A stretch of DNA of 64,000 nucleotides from Sphingomonas endophytica (GCF_014199415.1 NZ_JACIJN010000001.1:248001-312000), one strand, 5' to 3'. Positions 18,747 through 31,508 are shown, counted from the first letter of the stretch. The notes: generated by a model not told the origin, from the sequence alone. Numbers and translations are program-made.

Positions 18747-20099
18747 ATGATGAAGACAAAGGGCGTGGCGCTGACCCGCCGGTTGCTGGGGACGATCGTG
18801 GCGCTCGGCGTGACGGGCGTCGCCCTCGCACAGGACGTTGAGACCGCCCGCGACACGACCGGGCTGAATCTGCCCAAGGATCTCCAGATCTTCGGCAAGG
18901 TCGATCCGAACGTCCGCAAGGCGACCGCAATCGTCAACGAGTCGATCATCACCGGCACCGATGTCGACCAGCGCGTCAATTTCATCGCCGCGGCGAACAA
19001 CGCGAAGCTGAATGCCGAGGAGCGCGAGAAGCTGCAATTGCAGGTACTCCGCCAGCTGATCGACGAGACGCTGCAGATCCAGCAGGCGAAGGTTGCGGAC
19101 ATCACGGTGACGAAGGGCGAGATCGATCAGGCGTTCGCCGGGGTCGCGCGCAACCTTCAGAAGACCCCCGCGCAGCTCACCACTTGGCTGCGTGAACAGG
19201 GCTCGTCGGATCGCTCGCTGCGCCGCCAGATCGAGGGCGAGCTGGCGTGGAACCGCTATTTGAGCAAGCGCGTCGAGCCGTTCGTCAACGTCGGTGACGA
19301 AGAGGTGAAGGCGATCCTCGACCGGCTCGAGGCCGCGAAGGGCACCGAGGAATACCACCTCAACGAAATCTATCTCGCCGCGACGCCCGATCGCCAGCAG
19401 CAGGTGTTCGACAACAGCAAGCAGCTGATCGCCGAGATCAGCAAGGGCCAGGCGCCGTTCAGCTATTTTGCGCGCAACTTCTCCGAGGCGTCGACGCGTG
19501 GCGTGGGCGGCGATCTCGGCTGGGTGCGCGCCGCGCAGCTGCCGGGGCCGCTCGCCGAGACTGCGCAGACGATGCAGGTCGGGCAGGTCGCCGGGCCGGT
19601 CGCAACGCCGGGCGGGTTCTCGATCCTGTATCTGGTCGACAAGCGCCAGGTGCTGACCGCCGATCCGCGTGACGCGCGGCTCAGCCTCAAGCAGCTGACG
19701 ATCAAGTTCCCGGCCGGGACGACACAGACGCAGGCGACGGCGCGCACCAGCGCGTTCGCCGAGGCGATCCAGAAGCTGCAAGGCTGCGGCTCGGTCGCGA
19801 AGGTCGCCGCGTCGCTGAACGCCGAGGTGGTCGACAATGACGCGATCCGCATCCGCGATCTGCCGGCGCCGTTGCAGGCGATCATGCTCAAGCTTCAGGT
19901 CGGTCAGGCGACGCCGCCGTTCGGCTCGCCGACCGAGGGTGTCCGCACGCTCGTGATGTGCGGGCGCGACGAGGCGCAGGGCGGGCAGTTGCCGGGCGCG
20001 CAGCAGATCCAGAACCAGCTCGAGCAGCAACGCGTCAACCTGCGCGCGCAACAGGCGTTGCGCGACCTGCGGCGCGACGCGGTCATCGAATATCGTTGA
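18747..20099 (+). CDS. surA: Periplasmic peptidyl-prolyl isomerase/chaperone SurA
   Basis: This 450-residue protein helps outer-membrane barrels, including LptD, fold in the periplasm. A signal peptide follows the MMKTKGVALTRR start (cleavage after VALAQ). The N-terminal SurA chaperone domain covers about residues 45-165 (VNESIITGTDVDQRVNF), then a parvulin domain with GDLGWVRAAQLPG and GPVATPGGFSILYLVDKR. A second, weak PPIase-like segment may follow (about residues 305-410). An adjacent second ATG could also serve as start. Confidence 0.92.
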   Translation: MMKTKGVALTRRLLGTIVALGVTGVALAQDVETARDTTGLNLPKDLQIFGKVDPNVRKATAIVNESIITGTDVDQRVNFIAAANNAKLNAEEREKLQLQVLRQLIDETLQIQQAKVADITVTKGEIDQAFAGVARNLQKTPAQLTTWLREQGSSDRSLRRQIEGELAWNRYLSKRVEPFVNVGDEEVKAILDRLEAAKGTEEYHLNEIYLAATPDRQQQVFDNSKQLIAEISKGQAPFSYFARNFSEASTRGVGGDLGWVRAAQLPGPLAETAQTMQVGQVAGPVATPGGFSILYLVDKRQVLTADPRDARLSLKQLTIKFPAGTTQTQATARTSAFAEAIQKLQGCGSVAKVAASLNAEVVDNDAIRIRDLPAPLQAIMLKLQVGQATPPFGSPTEGVRTLVMCGRDEAQGGQLPGAQQIQNQLEQQRVNLRAQQALRDLRRDAVIEYR

Positions 20100-20109
20100 G
20101 GACACGCGC

Positions 20110-21108
20110 GTGACCGGGCCGATCGTCATATCGATGGGCGATCCCGCGGGGATCGGTCCCGAGACGATCGCCAAGGCATGGGACGCGCGCCGCGAGCGCG
20201 CGCTGCCGCCTTTCGTGGCCGTGGGCGATCGCCGCGCGATCGCGCGCGTCTGGAACGGTCCCGTCGCGGCAGTATCGGACTTGAACGCCGTACCGGAGGT
20301 GTTCGGCGAGGCCTTGCCGGTGCTGACCGTGCAGGACGCCGGCGAGATCGTTCCCGGCGTGCCCGATATCGACGGCGCGCGCTGCGCGGTGCGCGCGCTG
20401 GAACTGGCGACCGGGCTGGTGCGCTCGGGCGCGGGGCGCGCGCTGGTGACCGGGCCGGTTTCCAAGGCGCAGCTCTACCAGACCGGCTTCACCTATCCCG
20501 GCCAGACCGAATTCGTCGCGGAACGCTGTGGGATCGCGCGCGACAATGCGGTGATGATGCTGGCCGGTCCGGGGCTGCGCGTCGTGCCGATGACGACGCA
20601 CGTGCCGCTTGCCGACGTGCCGGGCTTGCTGACGGTCGAGTTGATCCTCGCCAAGGCACGTGTGACCGCGCGCGCGATGACGCGCAACTTCGCCATCGAG
20701 CGGCCGCGGCTCGCCTTTGCCGGGCTCAACCCCCATGCCGGCGAGGACGGCGCGCTCGGGCGCGAGGAGATCGAGGTCATGCGTCCGGCGATCGAGCAGC
20801 TTCGTGACGAGGGCATCGACGTGCGCGGGCCGCTGGCCGCAGACACGATGTTCCATCCGCGCGCGCGGGCGCATTACGATGTTGCGCTCTGCCCGTATCA
20901 CGATCAGGCGCTGGTACCGCTCAAAACCTTGTTCTTCGACGATGGCGTCAACATGACGCTGGGGCTGCCGATCGTGCGGACCTCGCCCGATCACGGCACT
21001 GCCTTCGGGATCGCCGGCCAGGGTGTGGCGCACCCCGGCGCGACGATCGCCGCGATCCTGATGGCGGACGAGGCCGCGACCTGTCGCGCACGCTGCGCCA
21101 CGTCATGA
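20110..21108 (+). CDS. pdxA: 4-hydroxythreonine-4-phosphate dehydrogenase
   Basis: This 332-residue enzyme oxidises 4-phosphohydroxy-L-threonine in pyridoxal phosphate synthesis. The start is GTG, giving [18 protein letters not shown], the family N-terminus. Metal and substrate motifs are seen in [23 protein letters not shown] and [16 protein letters not shown]. The last dozen residues ([12 protein letters not shown]) do not look like the usual PdxA tail, so a late frameshift or drift is possible. Its stop overlaps the rsmA start by ATGA. Confidence 0.93.
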   Translation: MTGPIVISMGDPAGIGPETIAKAWDARRERALPPFVAVGDRRAIARVWNGPVAAVSDLNAVPEVFGEALPVLTVQDAGEIVPGVPDIDGARCAVRALELATGLVRSGAGRALVTGPVSKAQLYQTGFTYPGQTEFVAERCGIARDNAVMMLAGPGLRVVPMTTHVPLADVPGLLTVELILAKARVTARAMTRNFAIERPRLAFAGLNPHAGEDGALGREEIEVMRPAIEQLRDEGIDVRGPLAADTMFHPRARAHYDVALCPYHDQALVPLKTLFFDDGVNMTLGLPIVRTSPDHGTAFGIAGQGVAHPGATIAAILMADEAATCRARCATS

Positions 21109-21926
21109 GCCTTCCCGCGCTGCCGCCGCTGCGCGACGTGATCGTGCGGCATGGACTGTCGGCCTCCAAGGCGCTGGGGCAGAATTTCCTGTTCGACGCG
21201 CAATTGCTCGGGCGGATCGCGCGCATTCCCGGCGACCTGACCGACGCCGAGGTGCTGGAGATCGGCCCCGGCCCCGGTGGGCTGACGCGGGCGTTGCTGG
21301 CGCAGGGTGCGCGGGTGACCGCGATCGAACGCGACCGGCGCTGCATCCCGGCGCTGGCCGAACTGGAGGGGGCCTATCCGGGCAAGCTGCGCGTGATCGA
21401 GGGCGACGCAACCGCAATCGACGCCCGAACCTTGTTCGCGGGCGCGCCGCATATCGTCGCCAACCTGCCGTACAACGTGGGGACTGCGTTGCTGATCGGC
21501 TGGCTGTCCGCGGAATGGCGGCCGTGGTGGACATCGCTGACGTTGATGTTCCAGCGCGAGGTCGCGGAGCGGATCGTCGCGCCGGTCGGCGGCGACGCTT
21601 ACGGGCGGCTGGCGGTGCTGGCGCAGTGGCGATCGACCGCGAAGATCGCGATGCCGGTACACCGCTCCGCCTTCACGCCGCCGCCCAAGGTGATGTCGGC
21701 GGTGGTACACCTGACACCGACCGCAGCGCCGGACGGTGTGGCGCTGGCGGCGCTGGAGCGGGTGACCGCCGCCGCGTTCGGGCAGCGGCGCAAGATGCTG
21801 CGCCAGTCGCTGCGCGGGGTGCCGGGCGCGCTTGAGGCGCTGGAGGCCGAGGGGATCGAGGCGACGCGGCGGGCGGAGACGGTGAGTGTCGCCGAGTTCG
21901 TCGCGATCGCCAGGCGCTTGAGCTAG
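21105..21926 (+). CDS. rsmA: 16S rRNA (adenine1518/1519-N6)-dimethyltransferase
   Basis: This 273-residue enzyme dimethylates two adenines in helix 45 of 16S rRNA during late 30S assembly. Visible motifs are [14 protein letters not shown], the SAM loop [15 protein letters not shown] and the catalytic NLPYNVG (about residues 115-121), plus the C-terminal [12 protein letters not shown]. It is translationally coupled to pdxA. The convergent TPR gene ends only 4 bases past its stop. Confidence 0.95.
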   Translation: MSLPALPPLRDVIVRHGLSASKALGQNFLFDAQLLGRIARIPGDLTDAEVLEIGPGPGGLTRALLAQGARVTAIERDRRCIPALAELEGAYPGKLRVIEGDATAIDARTLFAGAPHIVANLPYNVGTALLIGWLSAEWRPWWTSLTLMFQREVAERIVAPVGGDAYGRLAVLAQWRSTAKIAMPVHRSAFTPPPKVMSAVVHLTPTAAPDGVALAALERVTAAAFGQRRKMLRQSLRGVPGALEALEAEGIEATRRAETVSVAEFVAIARRLS

Positions 21927-21930
21927 CGCC

Positions 21931-22455
21931 TCAATCGTCCGAGGTCGGCGTCGTCCCGGTGGCGGCGGTGGTGGTGTTCGCACCGACCTGTGCGGTCGTG
22001 ATCGGCGGGCCCTTGGCAATGACCGACGCGAGCGTCGTCGCCTGCGGGCAAGCGCCCTTGCACAGCGACCGGAGCTTGGCGAGGTTCTGCCGCGCGCGCT
22101 CGACCGCGCCCTTGGCGACCATCGCCTCGCCCTGCCCGGCCAAGGCATTGACGTCATTGGGTTCGAGCAGAAGCGCCTCGCGATAGAGGCGGATCGCCTT
22201 GCCCGGCAAACCGCGCGCTTCCGCTACCCCGGCCAAAGCGACGAACGCCTGACGGTTGCGCGGGTCAACCGTCACCGCGGTTTCGAGCAGATCGGTCGCG
22301 CCTTCCAGATTGCCCGCCGCGCGCGCCGCCTTGCCCTGTTGCAGCAAGGCCATGCTGCGCGCGTCGATCTGGTCGTCAGGCCGCTGCCCGTGGAGCGCGG
22401 TGGAGATCGACACCAGCGCCAGCGAGGCGGCCATGGCGATGGCGGTGAAACGCAT
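21931..22455 (-). CDS. Secreted TPR-repeat protein
   Basis: This 174-residue protein starts with a probable signal peptide ([18 protein letters not shown]; an in-frame ATG seven codons upstream is less suitable). Two to three tetratricopeptide repeats follow around residues 35-110, e.g. [19 protein letters not shown] and [18 protein letters not shown]. The C-terminus is a low-complexity Thr/Ala tail. It probably works as a periplasmic protein-interaction scaffold; no specific role can be assigned. Confidence 0.8.
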   Translation of the reverse strand: MRFTAIAMAASLALVSISTALHGQRPDDQIDARSMALLQQGKAARAAGNLEGATDLLETAVTVDPRNRQAFVALAGVAEARGLPGKAIRLYREALLLEPNDVNALAGQGEAMVAKGAVERARQNLAKLRSLCKGACPQATTLASVIAKGPPITTAQVGANTTTAATGTTPTSDD

Positions 22456-22488
22456 GAACGGCTCCAGCTTCGACACGATCCGGCCCGG

Positions 22489-23640
22489 TTAGCATGGCGC
22501 CCGCAGCCGTGCGACGAAAAAACCGTCAGTGCCGTCATGCGCCGGGGTCAGGCGGGTGCCGGCGTGATGCGGACGGCCGAACGGCAAGGTGAGCGGCTCC
22601 GCCTGCCAGCCGGGATGCGCAGCGAGAAAGGCGTCGACCTGCGCCGGCCCTTCCCCGTCGAGCAGCGAACAGACGATGTAGACCAAAGCGCCATCGGGCT
22701 TCACCGCCCCGGCACCGATCGCCAGAACGTGGCGCTGGGTTTCGATCAGCCGGTCGAGCCGCGCCGGGGTCAGCCGCCAGCGCGCCTCCGGGTTGCGCCG
22801 CCACGTCCCGGTGCCCGAACACGGCGCGTCGATCAGCACCACGTCCGCCTGCACGTCCGCCAACGCTTCGACTTCGCGGTTGGGATCGAGCAGCCGCGTC
22901 TCGATGATCGTCGCCGCGGCCTTTTCGGCGCGCGGGGCGAGGCGCGACAGGCGGGCGCGGTCGACGTCGGAAGCGATGATCCGGCCCTCGTTCGCCATCT
23001 GCGCGGCCATCGCCAGGCTCTTGCCGCCCGCCCCCGCGCACAGATCGAGCACCGTCATGCCCGGCGCGACCGCTGCGGCGAGCGTCACCGCCTGGCTGCC
23101 GGCGTCCTGCACCTCGAGCGCGCCGGCGTGGGCGGCGACATCGCTGCCGGCAGGGAGCCGGCGGGCGAGCGGCAGACCGGAGATCGGCTCGGCTCCGGGC
23201 AGGTCGAGATCGGCGTGATCGGGGTGCAGGCGCACGTCGAGCGGGGCGCGGTCGATCAGCGCCGCTTGCTCTGCGTCGTCGATGCCGGCGGCGGCGAGCC
23301 GCTCGCTCAGCCAGCGCGGGTGCAGGCCCTCGACGGCCGGGACCTCGTCGCCGATCGGCGCAGGACCGTGGGTCGAGCCGTCGAACGTCGCGGCGAGCGC
23401 CGGATCGGTCGCGGCGAGCGCGAGCATCGCGACGCGTCCGTCGGCGGGGCGCTCGCCGAGCCGGCGAATCGCGGCATAGACCAGTTCGCGGACCGCGCGG
23501 CGGTCCTTGGAGCCGGCGTAGCGGCGTTGCGAGAAATAGCGGGAGATCAGCGTGTCAGCCGCCGCCCCGCCTTCGCGTGCGGCGATGACGATCGCGTCGA
23601 GGAGGTCGATCGCGGCTTGGGTGCGGGCGGCGGGGGTCAT
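22489..23640 (-). CDS. RsmB/NOP family RNA (cytosine-C5)-methyltransferase
   Basis: This 383-residue enzyme belongs to the family that methylates cytosine C5 in rRNA. The N-terminal NusB-like helical region covers about residues 1-75, followed by the catalytic domain with the SAM motif LDLCAGAGGKSLAMA, DAPCSGTGTWRRNPEARW (catalytic-cycle cysteine in PCSG) and YIVCSLLDGEG, where the second conserved cysteine sits. E. coli RsmB acts on C967, but this alphaproteobacterial homologue is divergent and the exact target is not certain. Confidence 0.9.
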   Translation of the reverse strand: MTPAARTQAAIDLLDAIVIAAREGGAAADTLISRYFSQRRYAGSKDRRAVRELVYAAIRRLGERPADGRVAMLALAATDPALAATFDGSTHGPAPIGDEVPAVEGLHPRWLSERLAAAGIDDAEQAALIDRAPLDVRLHPDHADLDLPGAEPISGLPLARRLPAGSDVAAHAGALEVQDAGSQAVTLAAAVAPGMTVLDLCAGAGGKSLAMAAQMANEGRIIASDVDRARLSRLAPRAEKAAATIIETRLLDPNREVEALADVQADVVLIDAPCSGTGTWRRNPEARWRLTPARLDRLIETQRHVLAIGAGAVKPDGALVYIVCSLLDGEGPAQVDAFLAAHPGWQAEPLTLPFGRPHHAGTRLTPAHDGTDGFFVARLRAPC

Positions 23641-23782
23641 TGTTGCGCTTTCGGGATGGGAGGCGGAGCGGTGGTGGTGAGTGTCCGGTCGCGCTTCAGG
23701 GCGAATAGTGGATGGACGCGAATGTTGCGAATGTTGAGACGCTGGCGGGGTGGCGATGAGGCGCGTTCCCCACCTCGTTCGG

Positions 23783-23872
23783 CACCCCGGCGCAGACCGG
23801 CGTCCAGTTGGGAGGCGCTCTGTCGCTGCCAGAGTCGGTCCGTGATTGGGCCCCGGCGTGCGCCGGGCTGAG
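23783..23872. repeat. GC-rich extragenic palindrome, degenerate
   Basis: The left arm CCCCGGCGCAGACCGG and the right arm CCCCGGCGTGCGCCGGG flank about 50 bases of unrelated centre. A shorter relative is at 23955-23980. The arms resemble the CCCCGGCGaaGGCCGGGG-type repeats common between genes in Sphingomonas genomes. The copies are degenerate and non-coding. Confidence 0.6.
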
Positions 23873-24061
23873 GGGTGGAGGGAGAACCGGCAGGATGACG
23901 GTCGACAACCTGTGCGATGTCGACCGCGTGGTCACCCGGCCAAGAAGAAGAAGCGGGACCCCGGCGTTCGCCGGGATGACGGATTTGGAGGCCGGGATGG
24001 AGCCTTTGCCCGGCAGTATCGGCCGGCAATCTTGCGCGAGCGTCATCGCCCGCTTCTGCCA

Positions 24062-24095
24062 GACCCGCGCCGCGTAGGACAGCGGCGCGGGTGTC
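24062..24095 (-). terminator. Hairpin after guaB
   Basis: An 11-base perfect stem (ACCCGCGCCGC at 24063-24073 with GCGGCGCGGGT at 24082-24092) and an 8-base loop lie 9 bases past the guaB stop. There is no T run on the transcribed side, so it may act as an RNA 3'-end stabiliser or assist Rho-dependent ending rather than be a classical terminator. Confidence 0.5.
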
Positions 24096-24101
24096 GGTGC
24101 G

Positions 24102-25622
<1,521 letters not shown>

Positions 25623-25655
25623 CTAGGGGGGAGTGACCCGGCTCCCGAAGCGCTC

Positions 25656-25731
25656 GTCATTGCGAACGTAGCGAAGCAATCCAGGGCCACAGCCCGGACG
25701 CTCTGGATTGCTTCGCTACGCTCGCAACGAC
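25656..25731. repeat. Palindromic repeat, family A, copy 2
   Basis: This ~76-bp element starts GTCATTGCGAACGTAGCGAA and ends TTCGCTACGCTCGCAACGAC, so the arms are near-perfect inverted copies. It lies 8 bases past the pckA stop. The inner part (CAATCCAGGG...CTCTGGATTG) extends the stem almost to the centre. Confidence 0.88.
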
Positions 25732-25739
25732 GGTTGGGT

Positions 25740-27350
<1,611 letters not shown>

Positions 27351-27358
27351 GGGTCCGT

Positions 27359-27364
27359 CCTCCT
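27359..27364 (-). promoter_or_regulatory. Strong ribosome site fixing the pckA TTG start
   Basis: AGGAGG on the minus strand lies 8 bases before a TTG codon (27350-27348) that begins [13 protein letters not shown], the conserved PckA N-terminus. No ATG or GTG in frame fits better. The spacing and strength decide in favour of the TTG start. Confidence 0.8.
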
Positions 27365-27511
27365 ATGTGCGCCCTTTGTCGGGCGCGTTCGATGGCGGCG
27401 AAATACGCCGGTCCGGCGCTCGCGTCAAACGTGTTAAACGCGCATCTGCTTGCCATTGAGCACCGCGCCGCTTTGGCTTACCCCATCCGGCGTGATGAAC
27501 GGGACCAATCC

Positions 27512-28216
27512 ATGACCGCCACGATCGCGCTGGTCGACGACGACCGAAATATCCTGACGTCGGTGTCGATCGCGTTGCAGGCCGAGGGGTTCATGACCCG
27601 GCTGTATTCGGACGGCGAAGCGGCGCTGAAGGCGCTGACCGACAATCCGCCCGATCTCGCGATCTTCGACATCAAGATGCCGAAGATGGACGGGCTGGAG
27701 CTGCTGCGGCGGCTGCGCGAGAAGAGCCGGTTGCCGGTGATCTTCCTGACCAGCAAGGACGACGAGCTCGACGAGGCGCTCGGGCTGGCGATGGGCGCGG
27801 ACGATTATATCGCCAAGCCGTTCAGCCAGCGGCTGCTGATCGCGCGCATCCGCGCGATCCTGCGCCGTACCGAGCCGGCGCAGGCCGGCGCGGAGGGCGA
27901 GGCCGACACGCAGGGCCCGATCGAGCGCGGGCGGCTGGTGATGGATCCGGCGCGGCACCGCGTCACGTGGGACGGTAAGCCGGTTACGCTGACCGTCACC
28001 GAATTCCTGATCCTCGAGACGCTGGCGCAGCGCCCCGGCATCGTGAAGACCCGCAACCAGCTAATGGATGCGGCCTATCAGGACGACATCTACGTCGACG
28101 ACCGCACCATCGACAGCCACATCAAACGCGTGCGCCGCAAGTTCCGCGAAGCCGACCCCGCCTTCGATTCGATCGAGACGCTGTATGGCGCCGGCTACCG
28201 CTTTTCGGAGGAGTGA
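27512..28216 (+). CDS. chvI: OmpR-family response regulator ChvI
   Basis: This 234-residue regulator is the partner of ChvG, which in alphaproteobacteria responds to acid and envelope stress. The receiver domain has acidic residues Asp10/Asp11, phosphorylation site Asp53 ([11 protein letters not shown]), Thr80 and Lys102 (AKPF). The winged-helix DNA-binding domain covers about residues 140-232, ending GAGYRFSEE. The start ATG follows the divergent pckA promoter region. The neighbours chvG-hprK-rapZ-EIIA-HPr confirm identity. Confidence 0.95.
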   Translation: MTATIALVDDDRNILTSVSIALQAEGFMTRLYSDGEAALKALTDNPPDLAIFDIKMPKMDGLELLRRLREKSRLPVIFLTSKDDELDEALGLAMGADDYIAKPFSQRLLIARIRAILRRTEPAQAGAEGEADTQGPIERGRLVMDPARHRVTWDGKPVTLTVTEFLILETLAQRPGIVKTRNQLMDAAYQDDIYVDDRTIDSHIKRVRRKFREADPAFDSIETLYGAGYRFSEE

Positions 28217-29750
28217 CGCCGCCGAGCAGGCGCGGGCGTGGTCGGGGAAGGTCTCGCTCACGCCGCGTATCCTGGCGGTCAACGTCCTCGCGCTGCTGCT
28301 GCTGGCGGGGGGGTTCTTCTATCTCGAGTCGTTCCGCAGCCGGATCCTCGACCAGCGCTCGACGCAGGCGGCGCGCGAGGTGCGGCTGATGACCGAGGCG
28401 CTGGCTCCGATTGGGCTGGACATGCGCGACGCGACGATCGCGCGGCTGGCGAAGGAGACCGGGACGCGCGTGCGGCTGTACGATCGCGGCGGCGCGCTGC
28501 TCGCCGATAGCCGCGCGCTGGGCGTCGGCAATTTTCGGCTCGACGATCCCGACGACGACCCACTGGCGCGGCGCAGCGCGCGCTGGCTCGACGCCGCGAT
28601 CGACCGGATCGTCCGCGCCCCGCTCGCCCCCGGCTATCGCGAGCAGCGCGATGGGCGACGCTGGCCCGACGTGCGCGCGGTCTTCGCGGGCGCGGCGAGC
28701 GCGCAGACCTTGTGGCGCGCGCCCGATCGCACACCCGTCATCACCGCTGCCGCGCCGCTCGGACGCGGTCTCGCGTTGCTGACCGTGGTCAATGCGCGCG
28801 ATGTCACCGAGCGGGTGCGCGCCGAGCGTTACCGGTTGAGCGTGGTCGTGCTGGTGGCGAGCGCGATCTCGATCGGGCTGTCGCTGTTCCTCGCGCGGAC
28901 AATCGTGGTGCCGCTGCGCTCACTGGCGCGCGCGGCGGTGCGGGTTAGGCTGGGCCGCGCGCGCGAGGTGACGGTGCCCCGCCTGCCCGAACGGCGTGAC
29001 GAGATCGGGATGCTGGCGCGCGCGCTGTCCGACATGACGCTGGCGCTGCGCGCGCGGATCGACGCGACCGAGGCGTTCGCGGCCGATGTGACGCATGAAT
29101 TGAAGAACCCGCTCGCCTCGCTGCGCTCCGCCACCGATGCGCTCAGCCGCGTCGAGCAGCCGGAACTGCGCGCCAAGCTGCTCGCGATCGTCAACGACGA
29201 CGTCCACCGGCTCGACCGACTGATCAGCGACATTTCCGAAGCCTCGCGGCTCGATGCGCAATTGAGCCGCGCGACCTTCGATCCGGTCGATGTCGCGGCG
29301 ATGCTGGCGGCGATGGTCGCCGAGCGCGAGGCGCGCGGGCCGGCGCATGACGTGCGCCTGCGTTTCGATCCGCTCGACGACGATCTGGTCGTGGCGGGCG
29401 AAGGCGCGCGGCTGGAGCGCGTGTTCGCCAATCTGATCGACAATGCCATTTCCTTCTCGCCCGAGGGCGGCACCGTGACGATCGCGGCGCGGCGCGACCG
29501 CTCGATGCTGGAGGTCTGGGTCGAGGACGAGGGTCCCGGCGTCCCCGAGGAAGCGCGCGAGGCGATCTTCCGCCGTTTTCATTCGGTACGCCCGGCGCAG
29601 GAGACGTTCGGGCAGCATTCTGGGCTGGGGCTGGCGATCGCGCGGACGATCGTCGAGGCGCATCAGGGCGAAATCGGGGTCGAATCGCGCGAGGACCGGC
29701 TGAGCGGTGCGCGCTTCGTGGTGCGGCTGCCGCTGGCGGCGCGCGCGTGA
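28185..29750 (+). CDS. chvG: Sensor histidine kinase ChvG
   Basis: This 521-residue membrane kinase has TM1 at about residues 29-47, a periplasmic sensor domain, TM2 at about 217-240, a HAMP linker, the phosphorylated His304 in [14 protein letters not shown], and an ATPase domain with [21 protein letters not shown] and SGLGLAIA. The only in-frame ATG before TM1 overlaps the chvI 3' end by 32 bases; no GTG or TTG is closer. The true start may therefore be this ATG or a rare codon. Confidence 0.93.
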   Translation: MAPATAFRRSDAAEQARAWSGKVSLTPRILAVNVLALLLLAGGFFYLESFRSRILDQRSTQAAREVRLMTEALAPIGLDMRDATIARLAKETGTRVRLYDRGGALLADSRALGVGNFRLDDPDDDPLARRSARWLDAAIDRIVRAPLAPGYREQRDGRRWPDVRAVFAGAASAQTLWRAPDRTPVITAAAPLGRGLALLTVVNARDVTERVRAERYRLSVVVLVASAISIGLSLFLARTIVVPLRSLARAAVRVRLGRAREVTVPRLPERRDEIGMLARALSDMTLALRARIDATEAFAADVTHELKNPLASLRSATDALSRVEQPELRAKLLAIVNDDVHRLDRLISDISEASRLDAQLSRATFDPVDVAAMLAAMVAEREARGPAHDVRLRFDPLDDDLVVAGEGARLERVFANLIDNAISFSPEGGTVTIAARRDRSMLEVWVEDEGPGVPEEAREAIFRRFHSVRPAQETFGQHSGLGLAIARTIVEAHQGEIGVESREDRLSGARFVVRLPLAARA

Positions 29751-30178
29751 CCGCGACGATCCATGCGACCTGCGTCGCGATCGGCACGCGCGGCGTGTTG
29801 CTGACCGGGCCGTCGGGCGCGGGCAAAAGTGATCTGGCGATGCGACTGATCGATCGCGGGGCCGTTCTGGTGGCCGATGACTATACCGTGCTGTCACAAG
29901 AAGATGGCGTGCTGATCGCGCGCTCCCCCGCCACGATCGCCGGGCGGATGGAGGTGCGCGGGATCGGGATCGTCGCCCGCCCGGCCTGCGCGGCGGTGCC
30001 GGTCGCGCTGTCGGTGGTGCTCGCCAGCGAGGACGAGCGGATGCCCGAGCCGCGCACGGTCGTCCTTCACGGCGTGCGCGTTCCCGAGATCGTGATCGAT
30101 CCGCGCTGGCCTTCCGCCCCGATCAAGGTCGAATGGGCGCTGGCCGAACAACCGCCTTTCGGAAAGGCCGAGCGATGA
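29747..30178 (+). CDS. hprK: HPr kinase/phosphorylase (short alphaproteobacterial form)
   Basis: This 143-residue protein is the catalytic core of HPr kinase, which phosphorylates the regulatory serine of HPr. Walker A is GPSGAGKS at residues 21-28. The HprK signature appears as MEVRGIGIV (about residues 68-76). It lacks the N-terminal domain of Gram-positive HprK, as is normal in alphaproteobacteria. The GTG start overlaps the chvG stop (GTGA), and its stop overlaps rapZ (ATGA). Confidence 0.93.
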   Translation: MTATIHATCVAIGTRGVLLTGPSGAGKSDLAMRLIDRGAVLVADDYTVLSQEDGVLIARSPATIAGRMEVRGIGIVARPACAAVPVALSVVLASEDERMPEPRTVVLHGVRVPEIVIDPRWPSAPIKVEWALAEQPPFGKAER

Positions 30179-31071
30179 ACGAAGTGCTGCTGGTAACCGG
30201 CATGGCCGGGGCCGGTGTCTCCACCGTGCTGAAGACGCTCGAGGATCTCGGCTGGGAGACGATCGACAACGTGCCCTTGTCGCTGTTGCCGCGCGTCGTC
30301 GCGCCGCCGGTCGATCCCGACGAGGCCCCCCGCCCGCTCGCGATCGGCTTCGGGACGCGGACGCGCAACTTCGATGCCGATACCGCGCTGCGCCGCTTCG
30401 AGGAGCTGCGCCAGCGCGGCGACAATGTCGGGCTGCTGTTCCTCGATTGCTCGGGCGAGGAACTGACGCGGCGCTTCGCCGAGACGCGCCGCCGGCATCC
30501 GCTCGCCGACGATCGTCCGGCGGTGGAAGGCATCCAGCGCGAGCGCCGCCTGCTCGCGCCGCTGCGCGAGCGTGCCAACCGGCTGATCGACACCACCACG
30601 TTCAAGGCCAATACGCTCGCGCAACAGGTGCGCGAGGCGTTCGCGCGCGACAGCGAGGTCGGCACGACGCTGACGATCGAATCGTTCGGCTTCGCCCGCG
30701 GCATCCCGGCCGGGATCGATATGGTGTTCGACATGCGCTTCCTGCGGAACCCGCATTGGGACCCGGCACTGCGTCCCCATACGGGACAGGAACCGGCGGT
30801 GGCGGCCTATATCGCCGCCGATCCGGCCTATGAGGAAGCGGTCGGCAGGATCGAGGAGCTGCTGCTGCTGTTGCTGCCACGATATCGCGCGGAAGGAAAA
30901 CCTTACGTCACGGTCGCGTTCGGCTGTACGGGTGGCAAGCATCGCTCGGTCCATGTCGCCGAGCGCGTCGCTGGACGGTTGCGCGACGCGGGATTATGCC
31001 CCACCATCGTGCATCGGGACCTTGCGGCGGCCCCGCAGGATGCGCTCGAGGGACGCCCACACGGTCAATGA
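30175..31071 (+). CDS. rapZ: RapZ-family protein with altered Walker A
   Basis: This 298-residue protein matches RapZ/YvcJ. In E. coli RapZ the C-terminal domain senses glucosamine-6-phosphate and guides RNase E to the GlmZ sRNA; alphaproteobacterial roles are less known. The C-terminal part is intact (FGCTGGKHRSVHVAERVA). The N-terminal P-loop reads GMAGAGVST at residues 9-17, where the family has GxSGAGKST: the Walker A lysine is Val15 (GTC codon at 30217-30219). The rest of the N-terminal domain (ETRRRHPL) is conserved. The ATG overlaps the hprK stop; the stop overlaps the EIIA start. Confidence 0.92.
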   Translation: MNEVLLVTGMAGAGVSTVLKTLEDLGWETIDNVPLSLLPRVVAPPVDPDEAPRPLAIGFGTRTRNFDADTALRRFEELRQRGDNVGLLFLDCSGEELTRRFAETRRRHPLADDRPAVEGIQRERRLLAPLRERANRLIDTTTFKANTLAQQVREAFARDSEVGTTLTIESFGFARGIPAGIDMVFDMRFLRNPHWDPALRPHTGQEPAVAAYIAADPAYEEAVGRIEELLLLLLPRYRAEGKPYVTVAFGCTGGKHRSVHVAERVAGRLRDAGLCPTIVHRDLAAAPQDALEGRPHGQ

Positions 31072-31508
31072 ACGGATTGTCGAAGCAAATGTCGGGGCCA
31101 GTGATCGGTTTGGTGCTCGTCACCCACGGGCGGCTCGCCGATGAATTCGTGGTCGCGATGGAGCATGTCGTCGGCCCGCAGCGGCAGGTGCGCACCGTCG
31201 CGATCGGGCCGGAGGACGATATGGAGGCGCGCCGCGCCGATATCGCCGCGGCGATCGCCGAGGTCGACGAGGGCCGCGGCGTGATCGTGCTGACCGACCT
31301 GTTCGGGGGCACGCCATCCAATCTCGCGATCTCGCTGATGGAGCGCGGGCGCGTCGAGGTGATTGCGGGGATCAACCTGCCGATGCTGATCCGGCTGGAG
31401 TCGGCGCGCAAGGCGATGACCGTCGTTGCGGCGGTCGCTGCCGCGCGCGAGGCGGGGCGGAAGTATATCTCGGTGGCGTCCGAGGTGCTCGGCGAGGCCG
31501 CGGCATGA
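31068..31508 (+). CDS. PTS mannose-type EIIA component
   Basis: This 146-residue protein is a stand-alone EIIA of the mannose family, accepting phosphate from HPr. The phosphorylated histidine lies in LVLVTHGRLADE (His20 from this start). FGGTPSNLAISLM is the other family signature. A second ATG seven codons in (31089) would place the histidine at position 13, closer to the usual EIIA-Man spacing, so the start is uncertain. No EIIB, EIIC or EI is in the window, which points to a regulatory rather than sugar-transport PTS. Confidence 0.92.
   Translation: MNGLSKQMSGPVIGLVLVTHGRLADEFVVAMEHVVGPQRQVRTVAIGPEDDMEARRADIAAAIAEVDEGRGVIVLTDLFGGTPSNLAISLMERGRVEVIAGINLPMLIRLESARKAMTVVAAVAAAREAGRKYISVASEVLGEAAA

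Larger units (their letters stand above)
23641..24101. other. Intergenic region with palindromic GC-rich elements
   Basis: These 461 bases carry no convincing gene. They hold two remnants of a sphingomonad-type extragenic element: 23783-23872, whose ends read CCCCGGCGCAGACCGG and CCCCGGCGTGCGCCGGG, and a short copy at 23955-23980 (CCCCGGCGTTCGCCGGGATG). A strong hairpin next to the guaB stop is listed separately. The guaB gene ends at the right edge and the RsmB-like gene starts at the left; the promoter for the latter must lie here. Confidence 0.6.

Noticed and set aside
23637..24029. Small open frames in the gap between the RsmB-like gene and guaB
   Set aside because: They run across palindromic repeats and give sequences such as HPGERRGPASS that are typical repeat translations.
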